Shown here: piece by piece, positions 55,190 to 63,969 of the stretch
Layout of the letters: the number at the start of each line of letters is the position of its first letter
Position numbering within the stretch: the first letter of the stretch is position 1
Assembly (NCBI GenBank): GCA_017305195.1
Contig: JAFKMU010000036.1
Location: 175,334-239,333, forward strand
DNA from: Verrucomicrobiota bacterium
GTDB lineage: Bacteria > Verrucomicrobiota > Verrucomicrobiia > Chthoniobacterales > Terrimicrobiaceae
Direction: 5' to 3'
Length of the DNA stretch: 64,000 nt
Translations under genes and position numbers: made by a program
Notes under the pieces: model-generated
What the model saw: only the letters and a program-made list of their open reading frames with translations
Told to the model about the DNA's origin: nothing
Database searches by the model: none

Positions 55190-57982
55190 CTATCGAACGA
55201 TCTCGTAAGCCAGCGCGGTTCCCGGCGGCGAGATGGTGGATGCGGTGAATTTCAGCAGGTTCTCCCCTTGTTCGCACGGCACAGAATAAAGGCGGCGTCC
55301 CGAGGGATCGATCGCCCAGACGCTCCATGGTTTGTCGGTCGCTGGCAGGGAAAGGGAGATATTTGCCGTACCTCGCCGAATGAGATACGGCAGGGTGCCG
55401 AACTTCTGGAGGACCGTGCGATGCTTGTCGGAAAATGTGGTTCCCGATGGCAGGACATCCGTGAGATGCAGCACGGCGAGGCGGTTGGTCGAGGCCAGCG
55501 GCTGGTCGTCCACGGAGACGACGTAGATCGCGGAAAACGAGTCGTTGTCTTCCACGCTGACGATGCGACCGGCCAGATTCTGCCCCGACGGCAGGACGAA
55601 ACACTCCGCGTAGTCGGTTACGAGCCGGGCAGAGCCTTTGGTCGGCGAGACCGCGATCTGCTTCGTGGAGCTTTCGACCACGCCATCGGCTGGCTGTTCC
55701 GGGATGAGGCCGGCTTGCACGAGTTGCTGCATGGTGTCTGGTTGCAGCATGAATACCGGGAGCGGCAGTGCGGGCGGCTGGGACGAGCGGGTGACGAATG
55801 CCTCGATGCCAGTCCGCCCGGCGATCGCGGAAAGGTCGGGGGCTGTGGTGGGCAGCGATCCGATGCGCGTGGTCAATCCGAGCCGGGAAAACGCCTCGGG
55901 AAGCTTTGGCGTCTCGGCGCGTTTTCCCTCCAGCATCAGCTCGGGATCGACGAGGTAGCTCAGCGCCCCTTTGGCTGGAGCGATGCCTCCATGCAGGAAG
56001 AGCGTGGCCGCGATGCGGTCTGTCAGCATGCCGATGGGATCGGACACGATGCTGAAAAGAAATCCGCTTCCTGCAACCGCCTTCGGGGTGAACATGGCGG
56101 ACGAATCTTGCGAGGAATAGTCAAAACAGTAGATCGCATCCCAGTCCTGCAATCCCGCATAGGCGGGCATCAGGAGCCCGGCCTCGGCGCGGGCGGCGTT
56201 GGGCCAGCAGAAGTTGTACTCGGTAACCGTGTAGGGCTTGCCAAAGATGCGCGACGGCATCAGCTCACGCGGCAGCCACAGATCCGACACGATGGCGCTG
56301 TTTTGATTCACTCCGACGTTCGGGCCGAGCGGGACGGGATGGTTCCAGTACTCGTGATTGTCGCCGAAGTCATACTGGTCCCGCACATAAACCTGCGCCT
56401 CCTTGTTGACGTTGTTGTCACTGGTGACGAGGCACTGCACGCCGATCTCGCGGAGATAAGATTCCATGCGGGCATCCGACCACTTCTTGATATCGACGAG
56501 GAAGCGGTTGAAGAGCGCGTCCCGCGGTTGGCCGCTGGTGGCGGATTGCGGCTGGCTGGCGAGCCATCCGGAGAACGCCTTGTCATACAGGGCGATCAGC
56601 TCGGGTTTGCGGCGGGCGATGCCGCCGAAGAAAACCGAGTCCTCGTTGATCATGCACACGCTGACCAGCGCCGGGTCTTCCGCCCAGGTCAGCCCCGTGT
56701 ACGGATTGCGATGCGTCAGCAGGTTGTGCGCGAATTTCTTCCAGGAGGTGAAGGCATTCTCCGAGACCGGGACGAGAAGCTTGAAGATTGTATTGAGCGG
56801 ATACCGCAGCGCGTACCCGAGGTCCGGTATTTCCTCCAGCGGAAATCCCCGGAACGTATACAGGTCGATGGTGACATAGATGCCGCGCTTCTTGAGAGCG
56901 GCGAAAAGATACTCAAGCCGATCGAGCCGCTCCGGGTTGAGGTCATACGACGAGCCGTTTTTGTCGACCAGCAGGCCGTCGTAGTGATGCAGCCGCACGG
57001 TGTTGTATCCGGCTCTCGCCAGGCGATCCGCGAGCTGGTCGGCCTGCTCCGCCGTGAGCAGCAGGGAGTCGAAGCACAGGTTGACGCCCCAGAATCGCGC
57101 CCGTTGTCTGCTCTCCGAAAAGACGAACTGCCCGGCTGGAGAAACGATCACACGACCGGACTTCCCCGCCGGAGCCGCGAGGAGGCGGGAGCGGTCAAAG
57201 ACACTGCCGGGCTCGATTTTCACGCTGCTCTCGAAGGGTGTCCAGTCCGGTCCCGCTTCGATCTTTGCGGTTGGGAACGGGTCTGGCGCTTTGTCAAAGT
57301 GGGTGATGCGAAACTGGAGCGAGCTGGTCGTGATCGCCCCCGAGCGCGGAGAGAACGAGATGCGCATGCTGAACGAACTCCCGCCGAATTGCCGGTCATC
57401 GTGCAGCGAGATGCGGAGGTACTTGCCTTCGATTACCACCGTGCCCCCGGGGGAGGGGATGGTGACTTGTGTGACTCCGGAAACATCATACAGATTTCCC
57501 TTTCCGTCGTAGCTCGTGGGCAGGGTGAAGCTCTCCTGTCCTCCGGCACGGAGTCCAAAGAGAACCTGCTGCCCGGCGCCGGAACCAAGCGGAATGGTCG
57601 CTGAGACGCACAGGGTATCCGTCGAGATGCCATCGGCCAGGCGTACCAGCCAGGATAGATCGAGGCCGTCATCGGCGGTGACTGTCTGCTCGACGCTCGA
57701 TGGCGCTGATGCGGGGGGAACCTCCCAGTTGGCGGAGAACAAGATGCGGTTGGCGGAGATTTCCGGCGAACCTTCGCGAAGCGTGAGCTTTTGGTTGGAG
57801 ACATAGGTCGACCAGCCCTGGCCATAGTGGGCGAGTGCGAAGCGGAGCCCTCCGATGGAGATGCGCCCATCCGGAGAGACCTCGGCACCGCCAACCGTGG
57901 CGGGGAGAGTGGCTGACTGCGCGGAGACGGAGGAGAGAACAGCGGCGAGCAGGCCGCAGGTGGAAAGAAACGAACGAACCAT
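55190..57982 (-). CDS. Exported clan-A-like glycoside hydrolase, large
   Basis: This protein has 930 residues from the ATG at 57982, which gives a signal peptide (MVRSFLSTCGLLAAVLSSVSAQ). Residues 25-290 are beta-rich. A TIM barrel begins near RARFWGVNLCFDSLLLTAEQ, with AGYNTVRLHHYDGLL and IYVTIDLYTF. Candidate catalytic residues are Glu in VCMINEDSVF (about 446) and Glu in PYTVTEYNFCWP (about 588), spaced as in clan GH-A. The C-terminal 300 residues form further beta domains. I cannot name a GH family. It is the last gene of a five-gene minus-strand operon, 19 bases after the CBM-like gene. Confidence 0.8.
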   Translation of the reverse strand: MVRSFLSTCGLLAAVLSSVSAQSATLPATVGGAEVSPDGRISIGGLRFALAHYGQGWSTYVSNQKLTLREGSPEISANRILFSANWEVPPASAPSSVEQTVTADDGLDLSWLVRLADGISTDTLCVSATIPLGSGAGQQVLFGLRAGGQESFTLPTSYDGKGNLYDVSGVTQVTIPSPGGTVVIEGKYLRISLHDDRQFGGSSFSMRISFSPRSGAITTSSLQFRITHFDKAPDPFPTAKIEAGPDWTPFESSVKIEPGSVFDRSRLLAAPAGKSGRVIVSPAGQFVFSESRQRARFWGVNLCFDSLLLTAEQADQLADRLARAGYNTVRLHHYDGLLVDKNGSSYDLNPERLDRLEYLFAALKKRGIYVTIDLYTFRGFPLEEIPDLGYALRYPLNTIFKLLVPVSENAFTSWKKFAHNLLTHRNPYTGLTWAEDPALVSVCMINEDSVFFGGIARRKPELIALYDKAFSGWLASQPQSATSGQPRDALFNRFLVDIKKWSDARMESYLREIGVQCLVTSDNNVNKEAQVYVRDQYDFGDNHEYWNHPVPLGPNVGVNQNSAIVSDLWLPRELMPSRIFGKPYTVTEYNFCWPNAARAEAGLLMPAYAGLQDWDAIYCFDYSSQDSSAMFTPKAVAGSGFLFSIVSDPIGMLTDRIAATLFLHGGIAPAKGALSYLVDPELMLEGKRAETPKLPEAFSRLGLTTRIGSLPTTAPDLSAIAGRTGIEAFVTRSSQPPALPLPVFMLQPDTMQQLVQAGLIPEQPADGVVESSTKQIAVSPTKGSARLVTDYAECFVLPSGQNLAGRIVSVEDNDSFSAIYVVSVDDQPLASTNRLAVLHLTDVLPSGTTFSDKHRTVLQKFGTLPYLIRRGTANISLSLPATDKPWSVWAIDPSGRRLYSVPCEQGENLLKFTASTISPPGTALAYEIVR

Positions 57983-58001
57983 GGAGACGCGGATCAAGGG
58001 A

Positions 58002-58520
58002 TTAGCGTTCTGTGGTGAGCGAGATATCGGAGAACCAATATTGCGCCGGGCTCGCGCCGAGGTCGCCGATGTCAAAGCGGAGTGCGCCGGGCCACGAGGC
58101 CGCAGGGATGTCAAACTGCACCTCCTGCCACTCACCGGTCAGTTCGACGGTTTCCTTCCAAAGCACCTCCCAGGTTCCGCCCATCGAGCGGAGCGACACG
58201 GAGACCTTGCCTTCACCCCTGGCGCGAAAGGAAAGCCTGAGCCCGACATCCTGCGGGGCGTGATAGATCGGCTGGATCAGCTTCACATCATAGGTGTGCG
58301 CCGTGGCGGATGGCACCGTGATGTGGGCGGCTGGCGAGCCGCTGCCGTCCTCTTCGACGACGGCGGTCGCTCCCGACGAGGCGGGGGCCTCGAGTTCCCA
58401 ACCGGCGAGCTTGGAGGCAAAGCGGCCGTTTTTGAGTAGTTCCGTTTGCGCCTGTACGGGAGAGAGCGAGACGAGCAGGCCGAGGGCGGCGGTCAGCAGG
58501 AGAGTGGGCGAGGTTTTCAT
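58002..58520 (-). CDS. Exported CBM4/9-like carbohydrate-binding protein
   Basis: This 172-residue protein has a signal peptide (MKTSPTLLLTAALGLLVSLSPVQAQ). It consists of a single beta-sandwich with the CBM4/9 pattern: ELLKNGRFASKLAGWELEAP at the start, LSFRARGEGKVSVSLRS in the middle, and WFSDISLTTE at the end. It probably binds glycans and assists the glycosidase encoded 19 bases downstream. It lies 14 bases after the pseudopilin gene. A similar stand-alone domain follows the second lyase at 26759. Confidence 0.78.
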   Translation of the reverse strand: MKTSPTLLLTAALGLLVSLSPVQAQTELLKNGRFASKLAGWELEAPASSGATAVVEEDGSGSPAAHITVPSATAHTYDVKLIQPIYHAPQDVGLRLSFRARGEGKVSVSLRSMGGTWEVLWKETVELTGEWQEVQFDIPAASWPGALRFDIGDLGASPAQYWFSDISLTTER

Positions 58521-58534
58521 AATGGTCAAAAAAA

Positions 58535-59200
58535 TCAGCGTTTCGGGGTCGGCCAGTAAAACGTGGCGGCGGAGTAGGCGTAAGCCTCGAGATCCGTGCC
58601 ATTCACCCAGCGGGCGGAGCCGTCCACGTTCACCACGCACATTCCGGAAAGCGGGCGCGAGACCCCGGGATCGGAATGGCCGTAGGACCGTCCGCCACCC
58701 GAGGTTGCCATGCATCCCCAGAGCGGCAGCGAACCGGGGGCTGTGCTGGTGCGGGTGAGGTTGGGCTTGTTCGATCCGGTGAGCGTGCCGGAGAAATCCC
58801 CGCCGTAGTTGAAGTACTGGTAGGTGATGTAGCTCTTGGCGTAGTCCGGCGAGGCGAGCTGCGGATTGCGGACTTTGTTGAGTTCCCCCTGGCAAAACAT
58901 GATGGCATTGCGCTCGCCGAGGTAGGGCTTGAGCGTCTGGTCGTAGATGCTCGCCGGGAAGTAGTTCGGCCCCCAGTAGGAGTTGTTTACCGCAGGGAAG
59001 AGCCCGTTGTTTTCTCCGGCGTAGGTAATGCTCGCGGTTTGAATCTGGCGCAGTCGATTCAGGCATTTTGTTTTCGAACTCGACGAAAACGCCCGTTGCA
59101 GGGAAGGCATCACCAGGGCGGACAGCAGCAGGATGATGCCGATGGTCACCACCAGCTCGGTGAGCGTAAACGCGTTGTGCCTGGAGGGGGGCTTGGTCAT
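58535..59200 (-). CDS. Prepilin-type H-X9-DG-like pseudopilin
   Basis: This protein has 221 residues from the ATG at 59200. The prepilin N terminus is RHNA, then FTLTELVVTIGIILLLSALV, with Glu at mature position 5. KCLNRLRQIQTASITYAGEN follows, as in the planctomycete/verrucomicrobial pseudopilins. The C terminus has HSDPGVSRPLSGMCVVNVDG and then SARWVNG, the H-X9-DG-type motif. Such proteins are abundant in this phylum and are thought to be carried by type II/IV-like systems. Here it sits in an operon between an FAD oxidoreductase and a CBM protein, again pairing a pseudopilin with polysaccharide genes. Confidence 0.85.
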   Translation of the reverse strand: MTKPPSRHNAFTLTELVVTIGIILLLSALVMPSLQRAFSSSSKTKCLNRLRQIQTASITYAGENNGLFPAVNNSYWGPNYFPASIYDQTLKPYLGERNAIMFCQGELNKVRNPQLASPDYAKSYITYQYFNYGGDFSGTLTGSNKPNLTRTSTAPGSLPLWGCMATSGGGRSYGHSDPGVSRPLSGMCVVNVDGSARWVNGTDLEAYAYSAATFYWPTPKR

Positions 59201-59222
59201 TGGTTTGTCGGAAAGAGCTAGT

Positions 59223-60599
59223 TCATGACGGAAGCGTAATCGCCTCCTCGACAGACGTCGATTCGGGAAGGTAGGCGCCGCCGGCGCGCAGGCGGGAGCG
59301 CAGATCGTCGGTATCCACCTCATGCACATTGCCGCTGGCGAGGGCGAGGGCGGCTGCCACTCCGGCGGCTTCGCCCATGGCAAGGCAAACCGGCATCACG
59401 CGGATGCTTCCATGGACCACTCGCTCGCAGGAGATGGAGCGCCCGGCCATGAGGGCATTGTCGAGATCGCGCGGAACGAGGCAGCGATAGGGAATGCCAT
59501 GCGATTCGCCCGGGCCGTACTGGGTGAATCGCTTTTCGACGTCCACCTTGCTCCTGTGCCGCGCCTCTTCCTTGGTGAAGTGCAGATCGATGAAGTAGGC
59601 GTTGCGGCAGATTTCGTCCGCAAAACTGCGGCGATCCAGGTAATCGGAGAGCGTCAGGATATAGTCGCCGATGATGCGGCGGGTTTCGCGAATGCCGACC
59701 ACTGAGCCTGTGCTGACCAGCATCGCATTGCCAAAGGCCTTGGGAACAAACTCTGCCAACGCACGCCGGAAGGCCTCTGCCATGCGCCGCCCGCGGGTGA
59801 GTGCGCGCGATACCGCCCAGGGGTCGGTATTGTCGATCTCCCACAGGTGCCCGGCATTGAACCCCACCGTGCGCGGTCCCACGAGGGTGTCGCACAGGTG
59901 CGTATCGGGGATCTCGGGGTAGCGTCCGGAAGCGACGATGGCGTGGATCGGGCTGTTGGGATTATTGGGATGAAGCACCGGCCCGTGGCGATAGGCGTAC
60001 TCATCGACATTGGTAAGGACGAAGCAGTGGGTGGCTGGCTGGAGAATGCCCTCGGCGTCTCCTTTTTGAAATTCCGCTCCGGCGCGGGCGGCGAGATCGC
60101 CATCGCCCGTGCAGTCAATATAGATGCCCGCCCGTAGCGCGGTGAGGCCAGCCTTGTTGCTGATCAGCAGAGTCGAGATTGTGCGGTCGTCGCTCTTTTC
60201 CACAGCGGACAGAACGGTGTGAAACAGGACCGTCACGCCCGCCTCCTCGACCTTTGTGTCGTAGACGCGCTTGAGCTTCTCGGCGTCGATCGGCACCCAG
60301 TCGAGGGCGGATGGCGAGATATGCGGAATCCCCTCCTTGGCGGCCTGGAATATCTCCTCGGCCAGTCCGCGATAGATGATCCTTTCCTTGTCCGAAAACG
60401 GACACCAACTCGGTACGAGCGCGCTCGTTCCCGACCCGCCGAGCACGCCCGTTCCCTCAATCAACAGAGTTCGGGCTCCTTCCCGTGCCGCCGCGATGGC
60501 GGCAGCGCAGCCTGCCGGGCCGCCGCCGACCACGATGACCTGCCAGGAGTCATCGAGGGGAATCGTGTCCGAGGAGAATCTATGGAAGGAAAGACCCAT
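59223..60599 (-). CDS. FAD-dependent oxidoreductase (FAD_oxidored type)
   Basis: This protein has 458 residues from the ATG at 60599. The dinucleotide-binding motif VIVVGGGPAGCAAAIAAARE lies near residue 20 and GVLGGSGTSALVP soon after. AGIYIDCTGDGDLAARAGAE and DLDNALMAGRSISCER complete the FAD_oxidored family pattern. This family is frequent in Verrucomicrobia and Planctomycetes sugar loci, with unknown substrates. No signal peptide. It lies 19 bases after the PEP-CTERM gene and 22 bases before the pseudopilin gene, so it is very likely part of their operon. Confidence 0.86.
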   Translation of the reverse strand: MGLSFHRFSSDTIPLDDSWQVIVVGGGPAGCAAAIAAAREGARTLLIEGTGVLGGSGTSALVPSWCPFSDKERIIYRGLAEEIFQAAKEGIPHISPSALDWVPIDAEKLKRVYDTKVEEAGVTVLFHTVLSAVEKSDDRTISTLLISNKAGLTALRAGIYIDCTGDGDLAARAGAEFQKGDAEGILQPATHCFVLTNVDEYAYRHGPVLHPNNPNSPIHAIVASGRYPEIPDTHLCDTLVGPRTVGFNAGHLWEIDNTDPWAVSRALTRGRRMAEAFRRALAEFVPKAFGNAMLVSTGSVVGIRETRRIIGDYILTLSDYLDRRSFADEICRNAYFIDLHFTKEEARHRSKVDVEKRFTQYGPGESHGIPYRCLVPRDLDNALMAGRSISCERVVHGSIRVMPVCLAMGEAAGVAAALALASGNVHEVDTDDLRSRLRAGGAYLPESTSVEEAITLPS

Positions 60600-60618
60600 C
60601 AGGATAATGCGCGGGATG

Positions 60619-61596
60619 TTAACGAAAAGTGCGACGCCCGGCGGAAGCCCTGCGCAGAACGAGTAACGAAAGTCCGCCAAGAACGAGAGCGACACTCGAG
60701 GGTTCCGGCACCGGCACGACATCGGAGAGCGAGGTGCCGACGCGCATCTCGTCAAAGTAAACCGTCTGGGATACCTGCGCATTGCCGATGGCAAACTGGA
60801 TGCCCCCGCCCGTCTGGAGCGTATAGGCGCCCGAGGTCACAGAGGAGGAAACGGCGCTGTAGACAGTGTTGTTTCCAGAGGCCCCCACCGTCGCTCCCGC
60901 GAGCGCGGAGGTGGTAATCCCGCCGTGTGCATTGAAGTAAATGTATTGGTCGAGCGTGAGCACATAGGTGGTGCCGATTCCGGCATTGCCAGCCGACAGG
61001 CTCGTCCCGGTGTTCGTAAAGATGCCGACCACGAGGTAGGTGGTATTCAGGCTGAGCGAACCCGCTGTGGTGGCCGGGGAACTGCTATTCACCTGAGAGG
61101 CATTCAGTCCATAGGCATTGCCGGGAACCGTCGAGGACGACGTGTCTCCGTAGCTTTGAAAAAACGCAGTCGAGCCGGAGGCGTTCTGCGAGGTATTGAT
61201 CCGCAGCCCGCTGCTTGATGCCGTGGTGATGCCGGAGGAGATGTTTAGGAGGAAACTTGTATAGACAGTTCCGGTCACGCTCGCGCCGCTATAGTTATAG
61301 GTCAGGCCAGCAGCCACGCCGCTGTTGTCCGTGTATAGCGCCGATCCTGCGCTTACCGGCATGGACCCAAAGGTCAGGCCATTGGAGCTGGCGTAGTAGT
61401 CGTTGGACTGGCCGATGCCTCCCACCGTGCCGCTCACGCCATAAGCGCTGGAGCCCACAGCCTTTCCCGCGAGTTGTTGCCCGGCCGTATAGCCGGTGAA
61501 TCCTTCGTATGCTAACAATGTCGCATGCGCGGAAGGCGTGGAAGAGAACCCGGCCAGTACGGCAGCCAGGATGAATTGAGGAATGAGGTTTTTCAT
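60619..61596 (-). CDS. PEP-CTERM exported protein
   Basis: This protein has 325 residues from the ATG at 61596. The signal peptide is MKNLIPQFILAAVLAGFSST followed by PSAHA. The mature protein is a Ser/Thr/Gly/Ala-rich beta domain with LamG-like texture (LAYEGFTGYTAGQQLAGKAV, LDQYIYFNAHGGITTSALAG). The C terminus is a PEP-CTERM signal (VPEPSSVALVLGGLSLLVLR and a basic tail). It is first in the five-gene minus-strand operon and divergent from an AraC gene, so it is probably induced together with the glycosidase. Confidence 0.86.
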   Translation of the reverse strand: MKNLIPQFILAAVLAGFSSTPSAHATLLAYEGFTGYTAGQQLAGKAVGSSAYGVSGTVGGIGQSNDYYASSNGLTFGSMPVSAGSALYTDNSGVAAGLTYNYSGASVTGTVYTSFLLNISSGITTASSSGLRINTSQNASGSTAFFQSYGDTSSSTVPGNAYGLNASQVNSSSPATTAGSLSLNTTYLVVGIFTNTGTSLSAGNAGIGTTYVLTLDQYIYFNAHGGITTSALAGATVGASGNNTVYSAVSSSVTSGAYTLQTGGGIQFAIGNAQVSQTVYFDEMRVGTSLSDVVPVPEPSSVALVLGGLSLLVLRRASAGRRTFR

Positions 61597-61684
61597 CGAT
61601 AGGGGGTGGGATTGGGCGAAGGCGGGCCTTCGGTTCGGGTTTGAGGAAAAGTTACCAGTACAAACATTAAGGGCCATAAATTGC

Positions 61685-61715
61685 AGTTGCCCGATTTGTC
61701 CGAAAAGTTTCATGA
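61685..61715. promoter_or_regulatory. Weak 21-bp-phased repeat upstream of AraC/PEP-CTERM operon
   Basis: AGTTGCCCGA (61685-61694) and AGTTTCATGA (61706-61715) agree at seven of ten positions and start 21 bases apart. They lie 90-120 bases upstream of the PEP-CTERM start. Support is weak alone. Confidence 0.25.
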
Positions 61716-61722
61716 TCTGAAC

Positions 61723-62586
61723 ATGACGCGCATGCAAGAAACCCCCGTCGGCCCCCTGGAGGATTGGGAGAATCTCCGTACGGAGCTCGTCTGGGCTTAT
61801 CAGGGCGGGGTGACGCAATACGCCGACTGCCGCTATCCGGCCTTTCCCTTCGCCGCATGGCTGCTCCTCAAGGGATCGCTCACGCTTTCCTTTTCCCGCC
61901 ACACCGAGAAATATCAGGCAGGGCGCTGGATTTTTCCCCGGGCGGAGGAGGGCTGGCAGGAATTCAGCAGCGATGCGGAGATTCTTTCGATTCGCTTCAT
62001 TGCCCAGTGGCCGACGGGCGATCCGCTCTTTGATCGGTCACATTCTATTAGTTTCGATGCCGCCCGGATTCCCCGGTTTACCCAGAGCTCAAAACGTCTC
62101 GTGCGTGTCATCCGCAAGCAGTTCCCCGGCATCGCCGACCTGCTGCGTTATGCTCCGGGTACGCCCGAGCGGCACTTCGAGTTTCATCTCGAGTTTTTCC
62201 GCTGGCTGCTTGCCTACTCCCGCGCGATGAGGGAGATCGGGATGACGCCGCACGTCGTCGGCCAGCTCGACGATCGCGTGCGCGCCGCCCTGGATTTCAT
62301 GGAGAGCAACAATCTTCGGCGTCCGCCCAATGAGCGTCAGCTCGCCCGCCATGTTGGCGTCAGCGTCACGCATCTGAACCGGCTTTTCTCGCAGGATCTT
62401 GGCAAGACACCCATTCGCTACTGGGAGGACAAGCGGCTCCAGGCCGCCCGCTACTCGATCGAGGAAAGTTCCAAGAGCCTCAAGGCCATTGCGTATGACA
62501 TGGGGTTCTCATCGCTTTCTCATTTTTCTTCCTGGGTCAGGCGGAAGCTTGGCCAATCTCCCCGCGCTCTCAGGTCTGCTCCCTGA
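61723..62586 (+). CDS. AraC-family regulator, divergent from five-gene operon
   Basis: This protein has 287 residues from the ATG at 61723; a TTG at 61681 is less likely and would cover the putative operator. The N-terminal sensor has FPFAAWLLLKGSLTLSFSRH. The DNA-binding domain has NERQLARHVGVSVTHLNRLF and LKAIAYDMGFSSLSHFSSWV, then LGQSPRALR. It is divergent from the PEP-CTERM/FAD/pseudopilin/CBM/glycosidase operon and probably activates it. Confidence 0.9.
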   Translation: MTRMQETPVGPLEDWENLRTELVWAYQGGVTQYADCRYPAFPFAAWLLLKGSLTLSFSRHTEKYQAGRWIFPRAEEGWQEFSSDAEILSIRFIAQWPTGDPLFDRSHSISFDAARIPRFTQSSKRLVRVIRKQFPGIADLLRYAPGTPERHFEFHLEFFRWLLAYSRAMREIGMTPHVVGQLDDRVRAALDFMESNNLRRPPNERQLARHVGVSVTHLNRLFSQDLGKTPIRYWEDKRLQAARYSIEESSKSLKAIAYDMGFSSLSHFSSWVRRKLGQSPRALRSAP

Positions 62587-62709
62587 TGCGAGGGCCTCCT
62601 GCCGGCTTGTTGCATTAGAGCGAACGCCTCGCAGCGCATCCGCCTCTCGTTTTCATGTGACAATCGCCCCGGGGTACGCCATCTTTTTCCCGTCTTTTCA
62701 GACATCAGG

Positions 62710-62752
62710 GCTCCTATAGTTCAACGGATAGAACGGAGGTTTCCTAAATCTC
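62710..62752 (+). tRNA. tRNA-Arg(CCT), 5' half only (truncated)
   Basis: The sequence reads as positions 1-43 of a tRNA: acceptor strand GCTCCTA, then TA. The D arm is GTTC/GAAC with loop AACGGATA. The anticodon stem is GAGGT/ATCTC and the loop TTCCTAA contains anticodon CCT. After base 62752 the sequence turns A+T-rich and there is no variable loop, no T arm and no 3' acceptor strand to pair with GCTCCTA. No matching 3' half occurs before the window end. It looks like a tRNA gene interrupted by integration. Confidence 0.7.
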
Positions 62753-62942
62753 CGTTTTAATTTTTATGAAACCGCAAGTAGTTCCTTATTAGGACATTGC
62801 GAGATTGACTCTTTTTATCGGGAGGCGAATTTTGCCCGAAAACGGAGTCATTTCTGTCAAGTTTTGTCAAGCTGGACCGCCCTCTCTAGTTGCTCTTGTG
62901 AGATCACTCTTGGGAAATAAATCCCTTTCGGATCGCATCTGG

Positions 62943-63179
62943 CTATTTTGGCAACATGGCGCGGATTTCTTCTGGATACAACGCGTCAAGCCGCAGGTCC
63001 AAGACGCGAGCGAGGGTCGCTAACTCAATATCTTCCACACACCGGACGCCACCTTCAATCCGAGCAATGATGTCTCGCGATACATCCCACCCTTGGAGCT
63101 GGCATTTGAGGGCAAGTTGTGGCTGGGACCATCCCAACTCGGAACGACGACGAGCGATCTGCGGCCCGCAGACGTTCAT
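62943..63179 (-). CDS. Small XRE-family helix-turn-helix protein
   Basis: This protein has 78 residues from the ATG at 63179; a TTG at 63215 would add 12 residues. NVCGPQIARRRSELGWSQPQ is followed by LALKCQLQGWDVSRDIIARI and EGGVRCVEDIELATLARVL, a complete XRE/Cro-type domain with nothing else attached. Similar short regulators are common on accessory elements. It is divergent from the exported orphan gene with an 82-base spacer and may control it. Confidence 0.8.
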   Translation of the reverse strand: MNVCGPQIARRRSELGWSQPQLALKCQLQGWDVSRDIIARIEGGVRCVEDIELATLARVLDLRLDALYPEEIRAMLPK

Positions 63180-63247
63180 TCGCTTTTTGCCCGTGTGAGA
63201 ATCCACACTGGACAATATTCAGGCGAAATGACATCAACCGTGCGGGA

Positions 63248-63263
63248 AATCACACGATTTTAT
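63248..63263 (+). promoter_or_regulatory. Half-match to the LacI operator before the low-GC gene
   Basis: AATCACACGATT (63248-63259) is identical to the first 12 bases of operators 4 and 6, but the right arm (TTAT in place of GATT) is lost. It abuts the start codon of the exported orphan gene. It may be coincidence. Confidence 0.18.
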
Positions 63264-63969
63264 GCGAAGGCTTCTTCTGTTTCTCTGTCTACCTATAACA
63301 ATCTGTGCAGAGCAGATTTCTTACTCATTTAACAGCCAAGAGTACACCTCTACAGTTAATCAGGTAAACGGAGGCGTATACTTTGATCTACTCCCCACTA
63401 AATTACGGATTCTACAAAACGTCATTGTTACGAAGGCTGATTCTCACCGAGGAGATTTGTTTTACCAGTCATCTGATGACAATGGTTACTTATCTTGGGA
63501 GGTCATTCCTGACGAACTTCAGAAAAAAGTGTGGGGGCGAGACCCAGAGGCCGCGCGAAAAGTTGAGACGGAAGCGATTAGGAATAAGAAAATTCAATAT
63601 CTAGCTAATCAGTTGTTGAAAGAGGTTGGTTTAAAACGAGAAGCTGAAGTTGATACCGGGCTTTATGCCGCAATGAAAGAAGGGCATACTTCCATCCTCC
63701 CTCTAACCTCCATTCCATCGTGGTGCCAAGGATTATACTGGGATATAAAGACAAAGACTGTATCTTTAGATGTTGGCTCAAGTGTAATTCAATGGGGATA
63801 TACTGCGATGGAAGTAAGTGCTGTGGCTAAGGGGACGAGGGATTCTGACAAGCGAGCAGCAGTCTACGTTCGCACAAGTGATGATACGATCCTTATCTTT
63901 AACGAAGGACAAAAAATCATAACAACCACATCGCGCGTTGGCGGGTTTCAAATTTGGATTAAAAAGTAA
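63262..63969 (+). CDS. Exported orphan protein, low-GC
   Basis: This 235-residue protein has a short signal peptide (MRRLLLFLCLPITICA). The mature part is mixed: a beta-rich start (ISYSFNSQEYTSTVNQVNGG), a charged helical stretch (about residues 85-130, ELQKKVWGRDPEAARKVETE), and a beta-rich C terminus. I recognise no family. Codon choice is A+T-rich and unlike all other genes in the window, which suggests acquisition. It is divergent from the XRE regulator and about 500 bases from the truncated tRNA, so it is probably cargo of the same element. Confidence 0.65.
   Translation: MRRLLLFLCLPITICAEQISYSFNSQEYTSTVNQVNGGVYFDLLPTKLRILQNVIVTKADSHRGDLFYQSSDDNGYLSWEVIPDELQKKVWGRDPEAARKVETEAIRNKKIQYLANQLLKEVGLKREAEVDTGLYAAMKEGHTSILPLTSIPSWCQGLYWDIKTKTVSLDVGSSVIQWGYTAMEVSAVAKGTRDSDKRAAVYVRTSDDTILIFNEGQKIITTTSRVGGFQIWIKK

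Noticed and set aside
55268..57604. Long open frame on the plus strand opposite the clan-A glycosidase gene
   Set aside because: It is antisense to a protein with signal peptide and glycosidase motifs; its own translation is charged, low-complexity and family-less, typical of shadow frames in high-GC DNA.
62710..63000. Group I intron in tRNA-Arg(CCT), as known in some bacteria
   Set aside because: The tRNA continues three bases past the usual anticodon-loop insertion point through the complete stem, no intron core elements are visible, and no 3' exon follows within the window.
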